Shown piece by piece: positions 19,056 through 28,257 of a DNA stretch of 64,000 bases (positions are counted from its first letter, which is position 1; the number at the start of each line of letters is the position of its first letter). The stretch comes from Rhodococcus sp. BP22 (GTDB lineage Bacteria > Actinomycetota > Actinomycetes > Mycobacteriales > Mycobacteriaceae). Position numbers and translations under genes: made by a program. Below the pieces are notes generated by a model. The model did not search any database and was not told the origin of the DNA. It saw only the letters and a program-made list of their open reading frames with translations. The stretch covers positions 868,001-932,000 of the forward strand of contig NZ_JACFTB010000001.1 in the NCBI RefSeq assembly GCF_014281965.1, given 5' to 3'.

Positions 19056-20918
19056 CTACTCGACAGTGACGGACTTCGCCAGGTTCCTCGGCTTGTCGAC
19101 GTCGTATCCCCTGGTCTGGGCCACTTCGGCGGCAAAGACCTGCAACGGCACAGTCGACAGCAGTGGCTGCAGGAGAGTCGGAGCCACCGGGATCTCGATC
19201 AGGTGGTCGGCAAAGGGACGGACAGTTTCGTCACCCTCCTCCGCGATCACTACTGTTCGAGCACCACGCGCCTGGATCTCACGAATGTTGCTGAGCATCT
19301 TCGAGTGAAGGACCGCGCGCCCCTTCGGCGAGGGCATGACCACGATCACGGGCAACCCGTCCTCGATCAGCGCGATGGGACCATGTTTGAGTTCACCTGC
19401 AGCGAAGCCCTCGGCGTGCATGTACGCGAGTTCCTTGAGCTTGAGCGCGCCTTCGAGTGCCACCGGGTAGCCGACGTGGCGGCCGAGAAACAGGATCGTC
19501 GGCGACATAGCCAATTCTCGTGCAAGTTCACGCACCGGTTCCACCGAATCGAGCACTTTCTGCACGAGTTCGGGCATCGCTTCGAGGTCAGCGAACTCCC
19601 GTGCGACTTCGTCGGGGTACTTCGTTCCGCGAGCCTGCGCCAGGGCAAGTCCGACGAGGTAGTTGGCAGTGACCTGAGCGAGAAACGCCTTGGTCGACGC
19701 GACGCCGATCTCTGGACCCGTTCGCGTGTACAGGACTGCGTCGGCCTCGCGCGGAATTTGAGAGCCGTTTGTGTTGCACACGGCGAGAACTCGCGCGCCC
19801 TGATCTTTCGCATGGCGTACGGCTTCGAGCGTGTCCGCGGTTTCGCCGGACTGCGAAATCGCGACCACGAGAGTGGATCGATCGAGAACCGGATCTCGGT
19901 AACGAAACTCGCTGGCGAGTTCGACCTCCACCGGAAGCCGTGTCCAATGCTCGATGGCGTACTTCGCAAGCAGCCCGGAATGATAGGAACTTCCGCAGGC
20001 CACAACGAAGATCTTGTCGACCTCACGTAGCTCCTGATCCGACAACCGCTGCTCGTCCAAGACGATCCGCTGATTCTCGAAGTGCCCGAGCAAGGTGTCC
20101 GCGATGGCAGCGGGCTGCTCCTGGATCTCCTTGAGCATGAAGTAGTCGTAGCCGCCCTTTTCGGCCGCGGCCAGATCCCAATCGATATGGAAAGGGCGTC
20201 CCGCCGCTACGTTGCCGTCGAAGTCGGTGATCTCGTATCCACCGGCAGTGATGACCACTACCTGATCCTGGCCGAGTTCGACAGCCTCGCGCGTGTGCTC
20301 GATGAATGCAGCCACATCCGAACCCACGAACATCTCGCCGACACCTACTCCGACGACCAGCGGCGTCGACCGACGCGCAGCGACAATAGTGTCGGCATGA
20401 TCGGAATGGGTGAACACGAGAGTGAACGCACCCTCGAGTCTGCGCAACACCGCTTTCGCGCTGGCGACGAAATCGCCCTTCGTCGGGCCCTCCTCGTACG
20501 CGCACGAGACGAGGTGGACTGTCACCTCGGTGTCGGTGTCACTGGAGAATTCGATGCCCCGGGCTTCGAGTTCGGCGCGGAGCGGTCCGAAGTTTTCGAT
20601 GATCCCGTTGTGCACGACCGCGACCGCCCCCGAAACGTCGCGGTGTGGATGTGCATTTCGATCGGTCGGACGCCCGTGAGTTGCCCACCGGGTGTGACCC
20701 ATACCCGTCGACCCGACGAACCTCTCGGCGCCGACTTCTTCCAGTTCGGCCTCCAGATTCGCCAACCGACCCGCCTTGCGTTCGACGGCGGTGTTCCCGG
20801 CACCGTCGAGTATCGCAATCCCCGCTGAGTCGTATCCCCTGTATTCCATACGCCGAAGCGCCTCGACCACTACACCCAGAGCTTGGCGGTGGCCGACGTA
20901 TCCCACGATTCCGCACAT
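19056..20918 (-). CDS. glmS: Glutamine--fructose-6-phosphate aminotransferase (isomerizing)
   Basis: Makes glucosamine-6-phosphate from fructose-6-phosphate and glutamine, the first step to UDP-GlcNAc. The 620 residues comprise an N-terminal glutaminase domain with Cys2 as nucleophile (MCGIVGYVG), GHTRWATHG and HNGIIENF. Two SIS isomerase domains follow (VACGSSYHSGLLAKY; ISQSGETADTLEA; LGRHVGYPVALEGALKLKE), and the protein ends in PRNLAKSVTVE. No ribozyme-like leader is apparent, and actinobacteria generally lack the glmS ribozyme. The partner glmM is 5 kb away. Confidence 0.97.
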   Translation of the reverse strand: MCGIVGYVGHRQALGVVVEALRRMEYRGYDSAGIAILDGAGNTAVERKAGRLANLEAELEEVGAERFVGSTGMGHTRWATHGRPTDRNAHPHRDVSGAVAVVHNGIIENFGPLRAELEARGIEFSSDTDTEVTVHLVSCAYEEGPTKGDFVASAKAVLRRLEGAFTLVFTHSDHADTIVAARRSTPLVVGVGVGEMFVGSDVAAFIEHTREAVELGQDQVVVITAGGYEITDFDGNVAAGRPFHIDWDLAAAEKGGYDYFMLKEIQEQPAAIADTLLGHFENQRIVLDEQRLSDQELREVDKIFVVACGSSYHSGLLAKYAIEHWTRLPVEVELASEFRYRDPVLDRSTLVVAISQSGETADTLEAVRHAKDQGARVLAVCNTNGSQIPREADAVLYTRTGPEIGVASTKAFLAQVTANYLVGLALAQARGTKYPDEVAREFADLEAMPELVQKVLDSVEPVRELARELAMSPTILFLGRHVGYPVALEGALKLKELAYMHAEGFAAGELKHGPIALIEDGLPVIVVMPSPKGRAVLHSKMLSNIREIQARGARTVVIAEEGDETVRPFADHLIEIPVAPTLLQPLLSTVPLQVFAAEVAQTRGYDVDKPRNLAKSVTVE

Positions 20919-21029
20919 GGTGCTTGAGGGTACTCGGAGACAGACGGAGATCCTCGCGGGAGAACGCGAGAACCACTACTCGGCCCCTTACCCCCGCCGA
21001 TCACACCCGATCCGATAGCGTCTACACCC

Positions 21030-21884
21030 GTGGCGACACCTAAGAAGCTCGCAGCAGAACTCAGCAAGCGCGGTCCGCACGAAGTGCTCCGCGGCGACCT
21101 CGCCCTCGCCGGCCAACCCGGCGTCGTCTACACCCCGGCGGAGGGCTACAACCTGCCCGGAGTCGCTTTCGGGCACGGCTGGCTGTTGCGCGGCGACCAT
21201 TACACGAACACCCTGAAGCACCTAGCGTCATGGGGCATCGTCGCCGCGGCGCCCGACACCGAACGCGGGCCGTTTCCGTCACACCGCGGTCTCGCCGCCG
21301 ACCTCGGCACAGTGCTCGACATCATGACCGGAGTGCGGCTGGGAACCGGAAACATCAGCGTGCACCCCGACAAACTCGCCGTCGCCGGCCACGGCATGGG
21401 AGCGAGCGTTGCAGTTCTCGCAGCCGCATCACGCTCGGACATCAAAGCCGTGGCCGCGCTCTTTCCGGCACCGACGGTGCCCAGCGCGGAAGACGCAGCG
21501 CAATCCTTGTCGGTGCCCGGTTTGGTGCTGGGAGATTCAGCCATGACCGACTCGCTGAACGACAACACACTCGCGCTCGCCGGCGCATGGGGAGGGCCCT
21601 CGACATTTCGACGCATCGACAAAGCGTCGTCCGACGGCATGGTCGAAGGAAGACGGCTACTCAGCCCCCTCGGCTTCGGCGGTACCGAGAAGTCGACAGT
21701 CGAGGTCGTCCGCGCGCTACTGACTGCATTTCTGTTGTTCCACATTTCCGGCGACAAGAAGTACGAAGAACTCGCCGGCGCAGCGGAATTGAAGAACACG
21801 CGAGTAATCGATCCCCACGCACCGATTGCGGAGCAGCCGAAGCCGAGCGCAATCTCAGCAGTGCGTGCAGTGATCGGTCGCTGA
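21030..21884 (+). CDS. Alpha/beta-hydrolase-fold protein lacking the nucleophile serine (Rv3438-like)
   Basis: A 284-residue protein, GTG start at 21030, similar in length and position to Rv3438. The fold is that of dienelactone-hydrolase or PET-hydrolase-type enzymes. GVAFGHGWLLRGDHY is the oxyanion region and KLAVAGHGMGASVAVLAA the elbow. The elbow reads G120-H-G122-M-G124, so the usual nucleophile position is glycine; Ser126 is two positions on. A VPGLVLGDSAMTDS strand could hold the acid. Either the enzyme is inactive or it uses another residue. It is divergent from glmS, and the cassette at 21891 converges on it with only 6 bp between them. Confidence 0.8.
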   Translation: MATPKKLAAELSKRGPHEVLRGDLALAGQPGVVYTPAEGYNLPGVAFGHGWLLRGDHYTNTLKHLASWGIVAAAPDTERGPFPSHRGLAADLGTVLDIMTGVRLGTGNISVHPDKLAVAGHGMGASVAVLAAASRSDIKAVAALFPAPTVPSAEDAAQSLSVPGLVLGDSAMTDSLNDNTLALAGAWGGPSTFRRIDKASSDGMVEGRRLLSPLGFGGTEKSTVEVVRALLTAFLLFHISGDKKYEELAGAAELKNTRVIDPHAPIAEQPKPSAISAVRAVIGR

Positions 21885-21890
21885 CCCTCT

Positions 21891-22208
21891 TCACCTCAGC
21901 CAGCTCGAAGGCGGGTCGTCCTCGGCTCGGGTTGCCTGCACTGCTGCCTGCACTCGCGTATCCAGGTTCGCCGGCAACAGATACGACCGGTATGCGTCCA
22001 CGGATCGATCTTCCTCGACGTTCTCGTTCGAAACTCCACTCGGTTCCGGACGCGGGCCGTGATCGTCAATTGCGGCCGATGACGGCCCGACACCGGCCGT
22101 GGTGCGCGCAATCGTGTCGAGTCGATCCGACACCCGATCCACCGCGGCTCGGTGCTCGGCCCGAATGTGCTGGATTTCGCTCCTCCACGTGCCCCCACCG
22201 CCGGTCAC
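21891..22208 (-). CDS. Small hypothetical protein, last gene of the 24.4-21.9 kb cassette
   Basis: 105 residues from a GTG at 22208 that overlaps the upstream stop (GTGA), so translation is coupled. The N-terminal half is a predicted amphipathic helix (WRSEIQHIRAEHRAAVDRVS, then DRLDTIARTTAGV). The rest is charged and probably disordered, ending in PPSSWLR. There are no cysteines, signal peptide or membrane segment. I do not recognise a family. Because it is coupled to two proteins that look like type VII secretion partners, it may be a chaperone or a third secreted component; that is inference. Confidence 0.6.
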   Translation of the reverse strand: MTGGGGTWRSEIQHIRAEHRAAVDRVSDRLDTIARTTAGVGPSSAAIDDHGPRPEPSGVSNENVEEDRSVDAYRSYLLPANLDTRVQAAVQATRAEDDPPSSWLR

Positions 22209-24127
22209 AGCGGCCCGGCTTCGGCAAGGTGTGCACCCGAGTCCAACGGTGGTCCCTCTGCGTCCTGCTCCGCCGCTGAAGGTGCCGGACCCTCTGCTGG
22301 TGTCCGGGGTTGCGACGGAGTTCCTATCGGGGGTCCTATCGGGGCGGCTTCACCCTCGGCACTCCCCTCGTCCGGCGTGCACACACCAGGTTCGAAATCT
22401 TCAGGTTCGGGGTCTTCGGTTACGGAGTCTTCGGTTACGGAGTCTTCGGTCGTACCGAGGTCCGGTACGACGGGTGCAGGCTCCGGCTCGGGCCCTTCCT
22501 CCGGTTCCACCTCCGGCTGCTCGACGTTCGATTCACCCGTAGGTCGTTCGGGATCTCGCTGTTCTGGAGCCGAGCCGAGAGCTACGGGCGGAGGTTCGGG
22601 AGTCTCGACGATCACGGGAAGCCCGAGCGGACCCATCCGAAGTTCGAATCGACGTACTCCGCCGTCCGGACTGCCGAGTTCCAATGACACCGTTCCATTC
22701 TCTGCCACCGCGAGCTTCGCGCTGTGGCCATCCAATTCGGCCTCGAGGTGCCCTCGCTCAGGCGACACTCCACCCGAGTCCGGTTCCACCGGACCAGCAG
22801 TCGGCGGAGGCGTATCGGCGTTCACTGGTCCCGCGTCAGCCTTCGGCGGCTCCACGGAATCTGGTGAATTTTGTTCCCGTACAGAACCATTCGAGCTGAA
22901 CTGCCCCTCTCCACCGTTCGGCGGGGTCGGTGCCTCACCGGATTCGGAATCGAGAATGCGATCCAAGGCCGAGCGAATATCGGCAGTGAGCGGTTCCATC
23001 ACACGTTGCACCGCCGACTCGATTGCGGCCGCCGAGTCGGGTGAACCGGCTGAACCGGAGGGGCCAGTGCGACTTCCGGTGTCGATGTCCGGGCTCCGCT
23101 GCGGCTGTGGCACTGGCATGCTGCTGGTCGCGGGGGCTGTTGTCGGCACAGCCTGTAGCGGTATTGCGGACTGCTGCTGCGCGGGCAGCGGCTGAGCGGG
23201 CAACGGCAGTGTCGACTGAGGCACCGTGCCCGGGGCAGAATTCGGGAGACCGTCGGGCGCAATTCGACACCGAGGGTCGGTTCGATCCACAGCCGAGTCG
23301 TCGATATCGGTGGACGGAAATTCGGAATCATCGATGGCCTCGGCTGTGTTCGCCACGACTGCCAGAAGATCTCGAACACCGGTGTCCGTAGCCGTGCAGA
23401 TTTCCACGAATGCAAAGCAGGTCTCGCTGACCGCGGGCCGGAAAACGTCGTTCAGCCACGCATTGCAGACCCTTCGAACCTTGCTCAGTCCCACACTGTC
23501 GAGGGGTGTTCGCGTGTCGACCACCTCCGCGACCTCCGGCAACGCAGCCTCGACCGCAGCCAGAAAGGCATTCGCGACCGGTCCGATACTTTGGATGGAA
23601 TCAGGGTCCAGGCCTGCGAAGTACGCAATGGCGTCGATCGACTCGATCGCTTTGCCGCCGACTCGAGAGAAGTCCATCGATCCCACGACGGCCGCCTTGT
23701 CCCGCACGATTTCGCCGATGACATCTGCTGCGGTGTGCATGGATTGGTACAGCTGATCGATCGAGTCCACACGCGAAAGCGCGCGCTGCAGGTCCGATTC
23801 CATGTCCGACATCGCCGCCTCGCCGGCCGGGCCCGACCACGAACGGGCCAGTACCGCGCACAGACGCCGCTGTTCCTCGATCTGCGAACGTGCAACCTCC
23901 AGCACTCGGCCCAACACGTCGGCATCGGCAGTCAAGGCCGCAATATCCAACCCTCGTTGCTCGTCGTAGCGTGCGCACATTTCGGCGTACGTCCACTCCA
24001 GAGAACCATCGATCCGATGCAGCGTCGGGAGGTGACGTTCGAAATACAGCAAGCCACGGGTGCCGCCGTCGAGAAGGCTGTCGACCGAGACCACAGACTC
24101 CACACCCGGCATCGTCGGTGATGTCAT
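22205..24127 (-). CDS. Large WxG-containing, Pro/Glu-rich protein (Rv3439c-like), putative type VII secretion partner
   Basis: A 640-residue protein. Residues 1-260 are helical and include W97-S-G99 between two long helices (VLARSWSGPAGEAAMSDME), the WXG turn of type VII substrates. Residues 270-640 are low complexity, rich in Pro, Glu, Ser and Gly, with short repeats such as TEDSV. A possible beta segment lies around 480-520 (AVAENGTVSLELGSPDGGV). There is no signal peptide or membrane helix. The position between glmS and glmM matches the Ala/Pro-rich Rv3439c. Its ATG overlaps the end of the EspC-like gene (ATGA). The size and architecture recall EspA/PPE-like cargo paired with a small partner. 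The function is unproven. Confidence 0.72.
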   Translation of the reverse strand: MTSPTMPGVESVVSVDSLLDGGTRGLLYFERHLPTLHRIDGSLEWTYAEMCARYDEQRGLDIAALTADADVLGRVLEVARSQIEEQRRLCAVLARSWSGPAGEAAMSDMESDLQRALSRVDSIDQLYQSMHTAADVIGEIVRDKAAVVGSMDFSRVGGKAIESIDAIAYFAGLDPDSIQSIGPVANAFLAAVEAALPEVAEVVDTRTPLDSVGLSKVRRVCNAWLNDVFRPAVSETCFAFVEICTATDTGVRDLLAVVANTAEAIDDSEFPSTDIDDSAVDRTDPRCRIAPDGLPNSAPGTVPQSTLPLPAQPLPAQQQSAIPLQAVPTTAPATSSMPVPQPQRSPDIDTGSRTGPSGSAGSPDSAAAIESAVQRVMEPLTADIRSALDRILDSESGEAPTPPNGGEGQFSSNGSVREQNSPDSVEPPKADAGPVNADTPPPTAGPVEPDSGGVSPERGHLEAELDGHSAKLAVAENGTVSLELGSPDGGVRRFELRMGPLGLPVIVETPEPPPVALGSAPEQRDPERPTGESNVEQPEVEPEEGPEPEPAPVVPDLGTTEDSVTEDSVTEDPEPEDFEPGVCTPDEGSAEGEAAPIGPPIGTPSQPRTPAEGPAPSAAEQDAEGPPLDSGAHLAEAGPL

Positions 24128-24456
24128 CGAGGCGATTCGATTCGGGGTTCGTGCAGGGACGTCGACAGCGCATCGTCGACAAATCGATATCCGTCGACGG
24201 CGGTACGGAGCCGGTCGGCGTTGTCCTCGGACGCCTCACTCCAGCGTCGTAGCGACGACCCCACAAGTCCGCCGACCGCTGCGATGCGCACACCGAGGTC
24301 GCCGTAGTTCCGGCCGGCGACCACCGGACCGAAAGTGAGCCCGCTCGCAATCTCGGCAGCCGACGCAATGGCCTGAGCGGTGTCGCCGAAAGCTCCGCTG
24401 ACAGCACCGACCGCCTCCGCATCGATATCCAATTCGTCACACATCTCGCACACCAC
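24124..24456 (-). CDS. EspC-like type VII secretion target protein (Rv3440c-like)
   Basis: About 110 residues; the start is either GTG 24456 or ATG 24447. It has two helices separated by a conserved FGPVVAGRNYGDLGVRIAAV segment and ends with helix SEASEDNADRLRTAVDGYRFVDD. This layout is that of the DUF2580/EspC group of type VII secretion targets, in which a Y-x3-[DE]-like signal sits near the C-terminus. Here Y(R)FVDD fits as YxxxD. It is translationally coupled to the WxG protein downstream, so the two are probably a substrate pair. The nearest secretion system is the ESX-4 locus 4 kb away. Confidence 0.72.
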   Translation of the reverse strand: MVCEMCDELDIDAEAVGAVSGAFGDTAQAIASAAEIASGLTFGPVVAGRNYGDLGVRIAAVGGLVGSSLRRWSEASEDNADRLRTAVDGYRFVDDALSTSLHEPRIESPR

Positions 24457-24593
24457 GCTTCCACGTCCGTCGGGCGAAATACCCCTGTCATGTTCGACGC
24501 AGCCCGCATGGAATCGGTTCCCTCCGGTACCGGTAACGTCCCAGGTATACAGCTCGGGTTACAGATAACACGCTCACACCTGCGAGGAGTCTC

Positions 24594-25634
24594 ATGCATA
24601 TCGGAACCACGCTCAACTACTCGGGCGGATTCAAAGAAACCGTGGCCGAGGTAGAAGAACTCGAGAAGTCGGGCCTCGATATCATCTTCGTTCCCGAGGC
24701 TTACTCCTTCGACGCTGTCAGCCAACTCGGCTTTCTGGCGGCGAAGACGACGACGATCAAGATCGCGTCGGGCATCTTCCAGATCTACACCCGCACACCA
24801 TCGTTGACCGCGATGACTGCGGCCGGCCTCGACTACGTCTCCGACGGGCGCTTCGTTCTCGGCCTCGGCGCGTCCGGCCCCCAGGTCGTCGAGGGTTTCC
24901 ACGGCGTGAAGTACGACGCACCCATCGCCAGGACCCGCGAGGTCATCGAGATCTGCCGTCAGGTGTGGCGTCGCGAGAAGGTCGTCCACCAGGGCAAGCA
25001 CTACCAGATCCCCTTGCCCGCAGACAAGGGCACCGGCCTGGGCAAGCCGCTCAAATTGATCAATCATCCTGTGCGCGAGAAGATCCCGGTAGTCATCGCC
25101 GCACTCGGACCAAAGAACGTCGAGCTCACCGCAGAAATCGCCGAGGGCTGGCAGCCGATCTTCTACTTCCCGGAAAAAGCGGATCAGGTGTGGGGAGACG
25201 CGTTGAGCGCAGGCAAGGCCAAGCGAGACCCGTCCCTGGGCGACCTGGAGGTCTTCGCAAGCCCGACTCTCGCCATCGGCGAGGACGCGGAGAAGTACCT
25301 CCCATGGGTCAAGCCCCACCTCGCCCTGTACATCGGCGGAATGGGTGCCAAGGGAAAGAACTTCTACAACGATCTCGCTCGACGGTACGGTTACGAAGCC
25401 GAGGCCGAGAAGATTCAGGACCTGTATCTGGCAGGCAAAAAGGAAGAAGCAACGGCCGCGGTGCCCGACGAGCTCGTGCGCGCCATCAACCTGATCGGGC
25501 CGGAAAGCTACGTGAAGGAACGCGTCGCGGCATTCGCCGAGGCCGGTGTCACCACACTGAACGTCCAACCCCTGGCTGAAAACACCGCAGGACGTGTCGC
25601 ACAGTTGACCGCGCTTCGTGCTCTGACGGACTGA
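24594..25634 (+). CDS. LLM-class F420-dependent oxidoreductase
   Basis: A 346-residue luciferase-like TIM barrel, ATG 24594 with GAGGAG six bases upstream. Landmarks are IFVPEAYSFDAVSQLGFLAA, IKIASGIFQIYTRTPSLTAM, GRFVLGLGASGPQVVEGFHG and VPDELVRAINLIGPESYVKER. These resemble actinobacterial F420-dependent members of the family rather than FMN-dependent luciferases. The cofactor assignment is by resemblance. The substrate is unknown. It stands alone, divergent from the EspC-like gene and convergent with glmM. Confidence 0.88.
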   Translation: MHIGTTLNYSGGFKETVAEVEELEKSGLDIIFVPEAYSFDAVSQLGFLAAKTTTIKIASGIFQIYTRTPSLTAMTAAGLDYVSDGRFVLGLGASGPQVVEGFHGVKYDAPIARTREVIEICRQVWRREKVVHQGKHYQIPLPADKGTGLGKPLKLINHPVREKIPVVIAALGPKNVELTAEIAEGWQPIFYFPEKADQVWGDALSAGKAKRDPSLGDLEVFASPTLAIGEDAEKYLPWVKPHLALYIGGMGAKGKNFYNDLARRYGYEAEAEKIQDLYLAGKKEEATAAVPDELVRAINLIGPESYVKERVAAFAEAGVTTLNVQPLAENTAGRVAQLTALRALTD

Positions 25635-25670
25635 TCCGACCGAAAACACGGATCTCGGGGACGGCCCGAG

Positions 25671-27008
25671 TCAGACCTGCCCGACCCGATTCGCCAACTC
25701 CTCGGCGAGTCGACGGGCGAGGTCCGGCTCGGCCGCCTCCACCATCACCCGCACCAACTGCTCGGTGCCACTGGGCCGCAACAACACTCGACCTGTCTCC
25801 CCCAACATCCGCTCCACCTCGGCCACACCCTCGAGCACCGAAGGCGCCGTCGCCACAGCTGCTTTGTCCGACACCTTCACATTGATGAGCACCTGCGGAA
25901 GTGTGGTCATTGCCGAGGCCAGATCGGCCAAAGAACGACCGGTCTCGGCCATTCGCGCCATAATTCGCAGCGCGGTGAGCGTTCCATCACCGGTGGTCCC
26001 GAAACCGGGAATGACAACATGGCCACTTTGCTCGCCCCCCAAGGCGTAGCCCCCAGCTCTCAAATCCTCGAGAACATACCGGTCGCCTACCGCTGTGGTG
26101 CGCATGTCGATATCAGCGGCGCGCATCGCGATGTGCAAACCGAGATTGCTCATGACGGTGGCCACCAGCGTGTTATCGGTGAGCTCGCCGGATTCCTTCA
26201 TACCGATGGCCAGTATCGCCATGATTGCGTCGCCATCGACAATGCGTCCGGAGGCGTCGACGGCGAGGCAACGGTCGGCGTCGCCGTCGTGAGCGATGCC
26301 CAGGTCCGCTCCATGGGACACCACGGCCGTCTGCAAATCCTCCATGTGCGTGGATCCACAGCCGTCGTTGATGTTGAGACCGTCCGGGTCCGCGTTGATC
26401 GCGATCACCCTCGCCCCCGCTGCCTCGTACACCGGGGGTGCGACGGCGGACGCAGCACCGTTCGCACAATCGACGACAACGGTGACGCCGTCGAGCCGAA
26501 TCGACAGTGCCGAGCCGAGATGCGCCGCATATTCCTCGGCGGCACCCGTCATCATTCGGACGCGGCCGATACCCGAACCGGTAGGTGCGGGCATGGCACC
26601 GTCTCCGGCTACGAGGGTCTCGATTCGATCTTCGACGTCGTCGTCGAGCTTGTGTCCGCCTGCCGCGAAAATCTTGATTCCGTTGTCCGGCATCGGATTA
26701 TGAGACGCAGAGATCATGACACCCAGTTGCGCACCGCGCACCGATGTCAGGTACGCAACGGCAGGTGTCGGGAGAACCCCGACGTCGAGCACGTCGACTC
26801 CCGACGCCGTCAGGCCTGCGGTCACCGCAGCTGCGAGCATCTCACCACTCGCTCGCGGATCGCGACCCACCACCGCGACGGGGCGTTCCGTCGCTGAAGC
26901 CGGCGTCAGGACGGTTGCGGCAGCCCTGGCCACCTTCACCGCCAACTCAGGAGTCAACAAGCCGTTGGCCAGCCCCCGCACGCCATCGGTACCGAAAAGT
27001 CGAGTCAT
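25671..27008 (-). CDS. glmM: Phosphoglucosamine mutase
   Basis: Converts glucosamine-6-phosphate to glucosamine-1-phosphate, the step after GlmS. The 445 residues run from the ATG at 27008, behind AGGGGGAC; the open frame further upstream is ignored. It has [12 protein letters not shown], the phosphoserine loop [17 protein letters not shown] (Ser102), the metal loop [13 protein letters not shown], sugar-binding GGEQSGHVV, and the phosphate-binding [14 protein letters not shown] near the end. It is downstream of rpsI, separated by terminator T4. Confidence 0.97.
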   Translation of the reverse strand: MTRLFGTDGVRGLANGLLTPELAVKVARAAATVLTPASATERPVAVVGRDPRASGEMLAAAVTAGLTASGVDVLDVGVLPTPAVAYLTSVRGAQLGVMISASHNPMPDNGIKIFAAGGHKLDDDVEDRIETLVAGDGAMPAPTGSGIGRVRMMTGAAEEYAAHLGSALSIRLDGVTVVVDCANGAASAVAPPVYEAAGARVIAINADPDGLNINDGCGSTHMEDLQTAVVSHGADLGIAHDGDADRCLAVDASGRIVDGDAIMAILAIGMKESGELTDNTLVATVMSNLGLHIAMRAADIDMRTTAVGDRYVLEDLRAGGYALGGEQSGHVVIPGFGTTGDGTLTALRIMARMAETGRSLADLASAMTTLPQVLINVKVSDKAAVATAPSVLEGVAEVERMLGETGRVLLRPSGTEQLVRVMVEAAEPDLARRLAEELANRVGQV

Positions 27009-27053
27009 CTGGAATTCGTCCCCCTTCGCCAGAAAAAAATTGATCTTCAAACG

Positions 27054-27098
27054 CCGCGAGGGCAGGCATCCGAAAATTCTGGACGCCTGCCCTCGCGG
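27054..27098 (-). terminator. Terminator T4 after rplM-rpsI
   Basis: A 14-bp GC stem (27054-27067 with 27085-27098) has a 17-nt partly paired loop. On the minus strand a run of seven T follows about 20 bases later. It ends the rplM-rpsI transcript before glmM. Confidence 0.8.
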
Positions 27099-27116
27099 GT
27101 AGAACTGGAAAGAACG

Positions 27117-27629
27117 TCAGCGCTTGGAGTACTGCGACGCCTTACGTGCCTTCTTCAGACCGTACTTCTTGCGCTCCACCGAACGCGCATCACGCGTGAG
27201 GAAGCCGGCAGCCTTGAGGGGCGGACGGTCTTCCGGGGTGAGCTCGATGAGGGCGCGCGCGATAGCCAGACGCAAGGCGCCTGCCTGTCCGGACGGGCCG
27301 CCACCGTGAAGCAGGGCGACGATATCGAAGGACTCTGCCCGATCGACGAGGACCAGCGGAGCCTTGATCAGCTGCTGGTGCACCTTGTTCGGGAAGTAGT
27401 CTTCGAGGCTACGGCCGTTGAGCTTGAACCCACCGCTGCCCGAGGAGAACCGCACGCGAGCGACGGCTTCCTTACGACGACCGACCGTCTGGATCGGGCG
27501 ATCGAACAGGATCGGTGCAGGCGCTGCAGCAGCGGCCTCGATCTCGTCGACTACCTCAGGCTCTTCGACTGCCACGAACTCGTCCGCGGCGATCTCGACG
27601 ACCTCTTCGGTGTTCTCCTGCGACGTCAC
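27117..27629 (-). CDS. rpsI: 30S ribosomal protein S9 with acidic N-terminal extension
   Basis: The core is standard S9, from [16 protein letters not shown] through [12 protein letters not shown] and [12 protein letters not shown] to the tRNA-contacting [14 protein letters not shown]. Before it lies an extension of about 43 residues rich in Glu, Val and Ala ([16 protein letters not shown]), longer than in mycobacteria. GTG 27629 is chosen for the strong GGAGGG seven bases upstream, giving 170 residues. GTG 27653 overlaps the rplM stop (GTGA) and is the alternative. It forms an operon with rplM. Confidence 0.95.
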   Translation of the reverse strand: MTSQENTEEVVEIAADEFVAVEEPEVVDEIEAAAAAPAPILFDRPIQTVGRRKEAVARVRFSSGSGGFKLNGRSLEDYFPNKVHQQLIKAPLVLVDRAESFDIVALLHGGGPSGQAGALRLAIARALIELTPEDRPPLKAAGFLTRDARSVERKKYGLKKARKASQYSKR

Positions 27630-27649
27630 GTCATTTCCCTCCGGCGCCG

Positions 27650-28093
27650 TCACTGGGACACCTGCTTGATCTCGAACGGAACGGGCTGCTGAGCTGTATG
27701 CGGGTGGTTCGGTCCCGCGTAGACCTTCAGCTTGCCCGCGATGGCACTGCCGAGCTTGTTCTTGGGGATCATGCCGATGACGGCTTTTTCCACGAGGCGA
27801 TCAGGGGTCCTGTCGAGAACCTCGCCGACCGTGCGCGACTTCAAACCGCCCGGGTGGCCGGAGTGGTGGTAAAGAAACTTGCCATCGCGCTTGTTACCGC
27901 TGATGGCAACCTTCTCCGCGTTGATGATGACGACGAAGTCGCCACCGTCTACGTTGGCTGCATAGGTGGGCTTGTGCTTGCCACGGAGCAAGTTTGCTGC
28001 CTGGACGGCGAGCCGACCGAGTACAACGTCCGTAGCGTCGATCACATGCCAAGTCCGGGTGGTGTCCCCGGCCTTCGGGCTGTATGTAGACAC
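27650..28093 (-). CDS. rplM: 50S ribosomal protein L13
   Basis: 147 residues, exactly the usual actinobacterial length, from the GTG at 28093 with AGGAA five bases upstream; upstream in-frame ATG codons are ignored. It begins [20 protein letters not shown] and contains [33 protein letters not shown] and GMIPKNKLG, all family hallmarks. It is an early-assembly protein of the large subunit and the first gene of the rplM-rpsI operon. The promoter is presumably within 28094-28257, where I see no clear motif. Confidence 0.97.
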   Translation of the reverse strand: MSTYSPKAGDTTRTWHVIDATDVVLGRLAVQAANLLRGKHKPTYAANVDGGDFVVIINAEKVAISGNKRDGKFLYHHSGHPGGLKSRTVGEVLDRTPDRLVEKAVIGMIPKNKLGSAIAGKLKVYAGPNHPHTAQQPVPFEIKQVSQ

Positions 28094-28257
28094 AAAAATT
28101 CCTGTCTTCATGATGTCGCTGCTGGCCAAGACGTGTGTATCCCCTCGGCGGCCAGTTGAGACCCGAGAGCAAGTGATCGCCGCACAACTAGCGCGACGAT
28201 CTCATCCACGCCATCGTGGGACAATACCGGTTGGACCTGCAGCAGGTCAAAACGCCT

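Noticed and set aside
18204-20030. 608-codon open frame on the plus strand
   Set aside because: It lies antisense to nnrD and glmS, is Arg/His-rich, has no family motifs, and is a shadow of high-GC coding sequence.
22152-23195. 347-codon plus-strand frame rich in Ser/Gly
   Set aside because: It is the antisense reading of the Pro/Glu-rich tail of the 22205-24127 gene; the composition follows from the repeats there.
23601-25649. 682-codon open frame on the minus strand
   Set aside because: It runs antisense to the LLM oxidoreductase and out of frame with the EspC-like and WxG genes, which have better starts, overlaps and family resemblance.
25654-25670. Short CTCGGG/CCCGAG hairpin between the LLM gene and glmM
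   Set aside because: A 6-bp stem with no U tract is too weak to call a terminator in GC-rich DNA.
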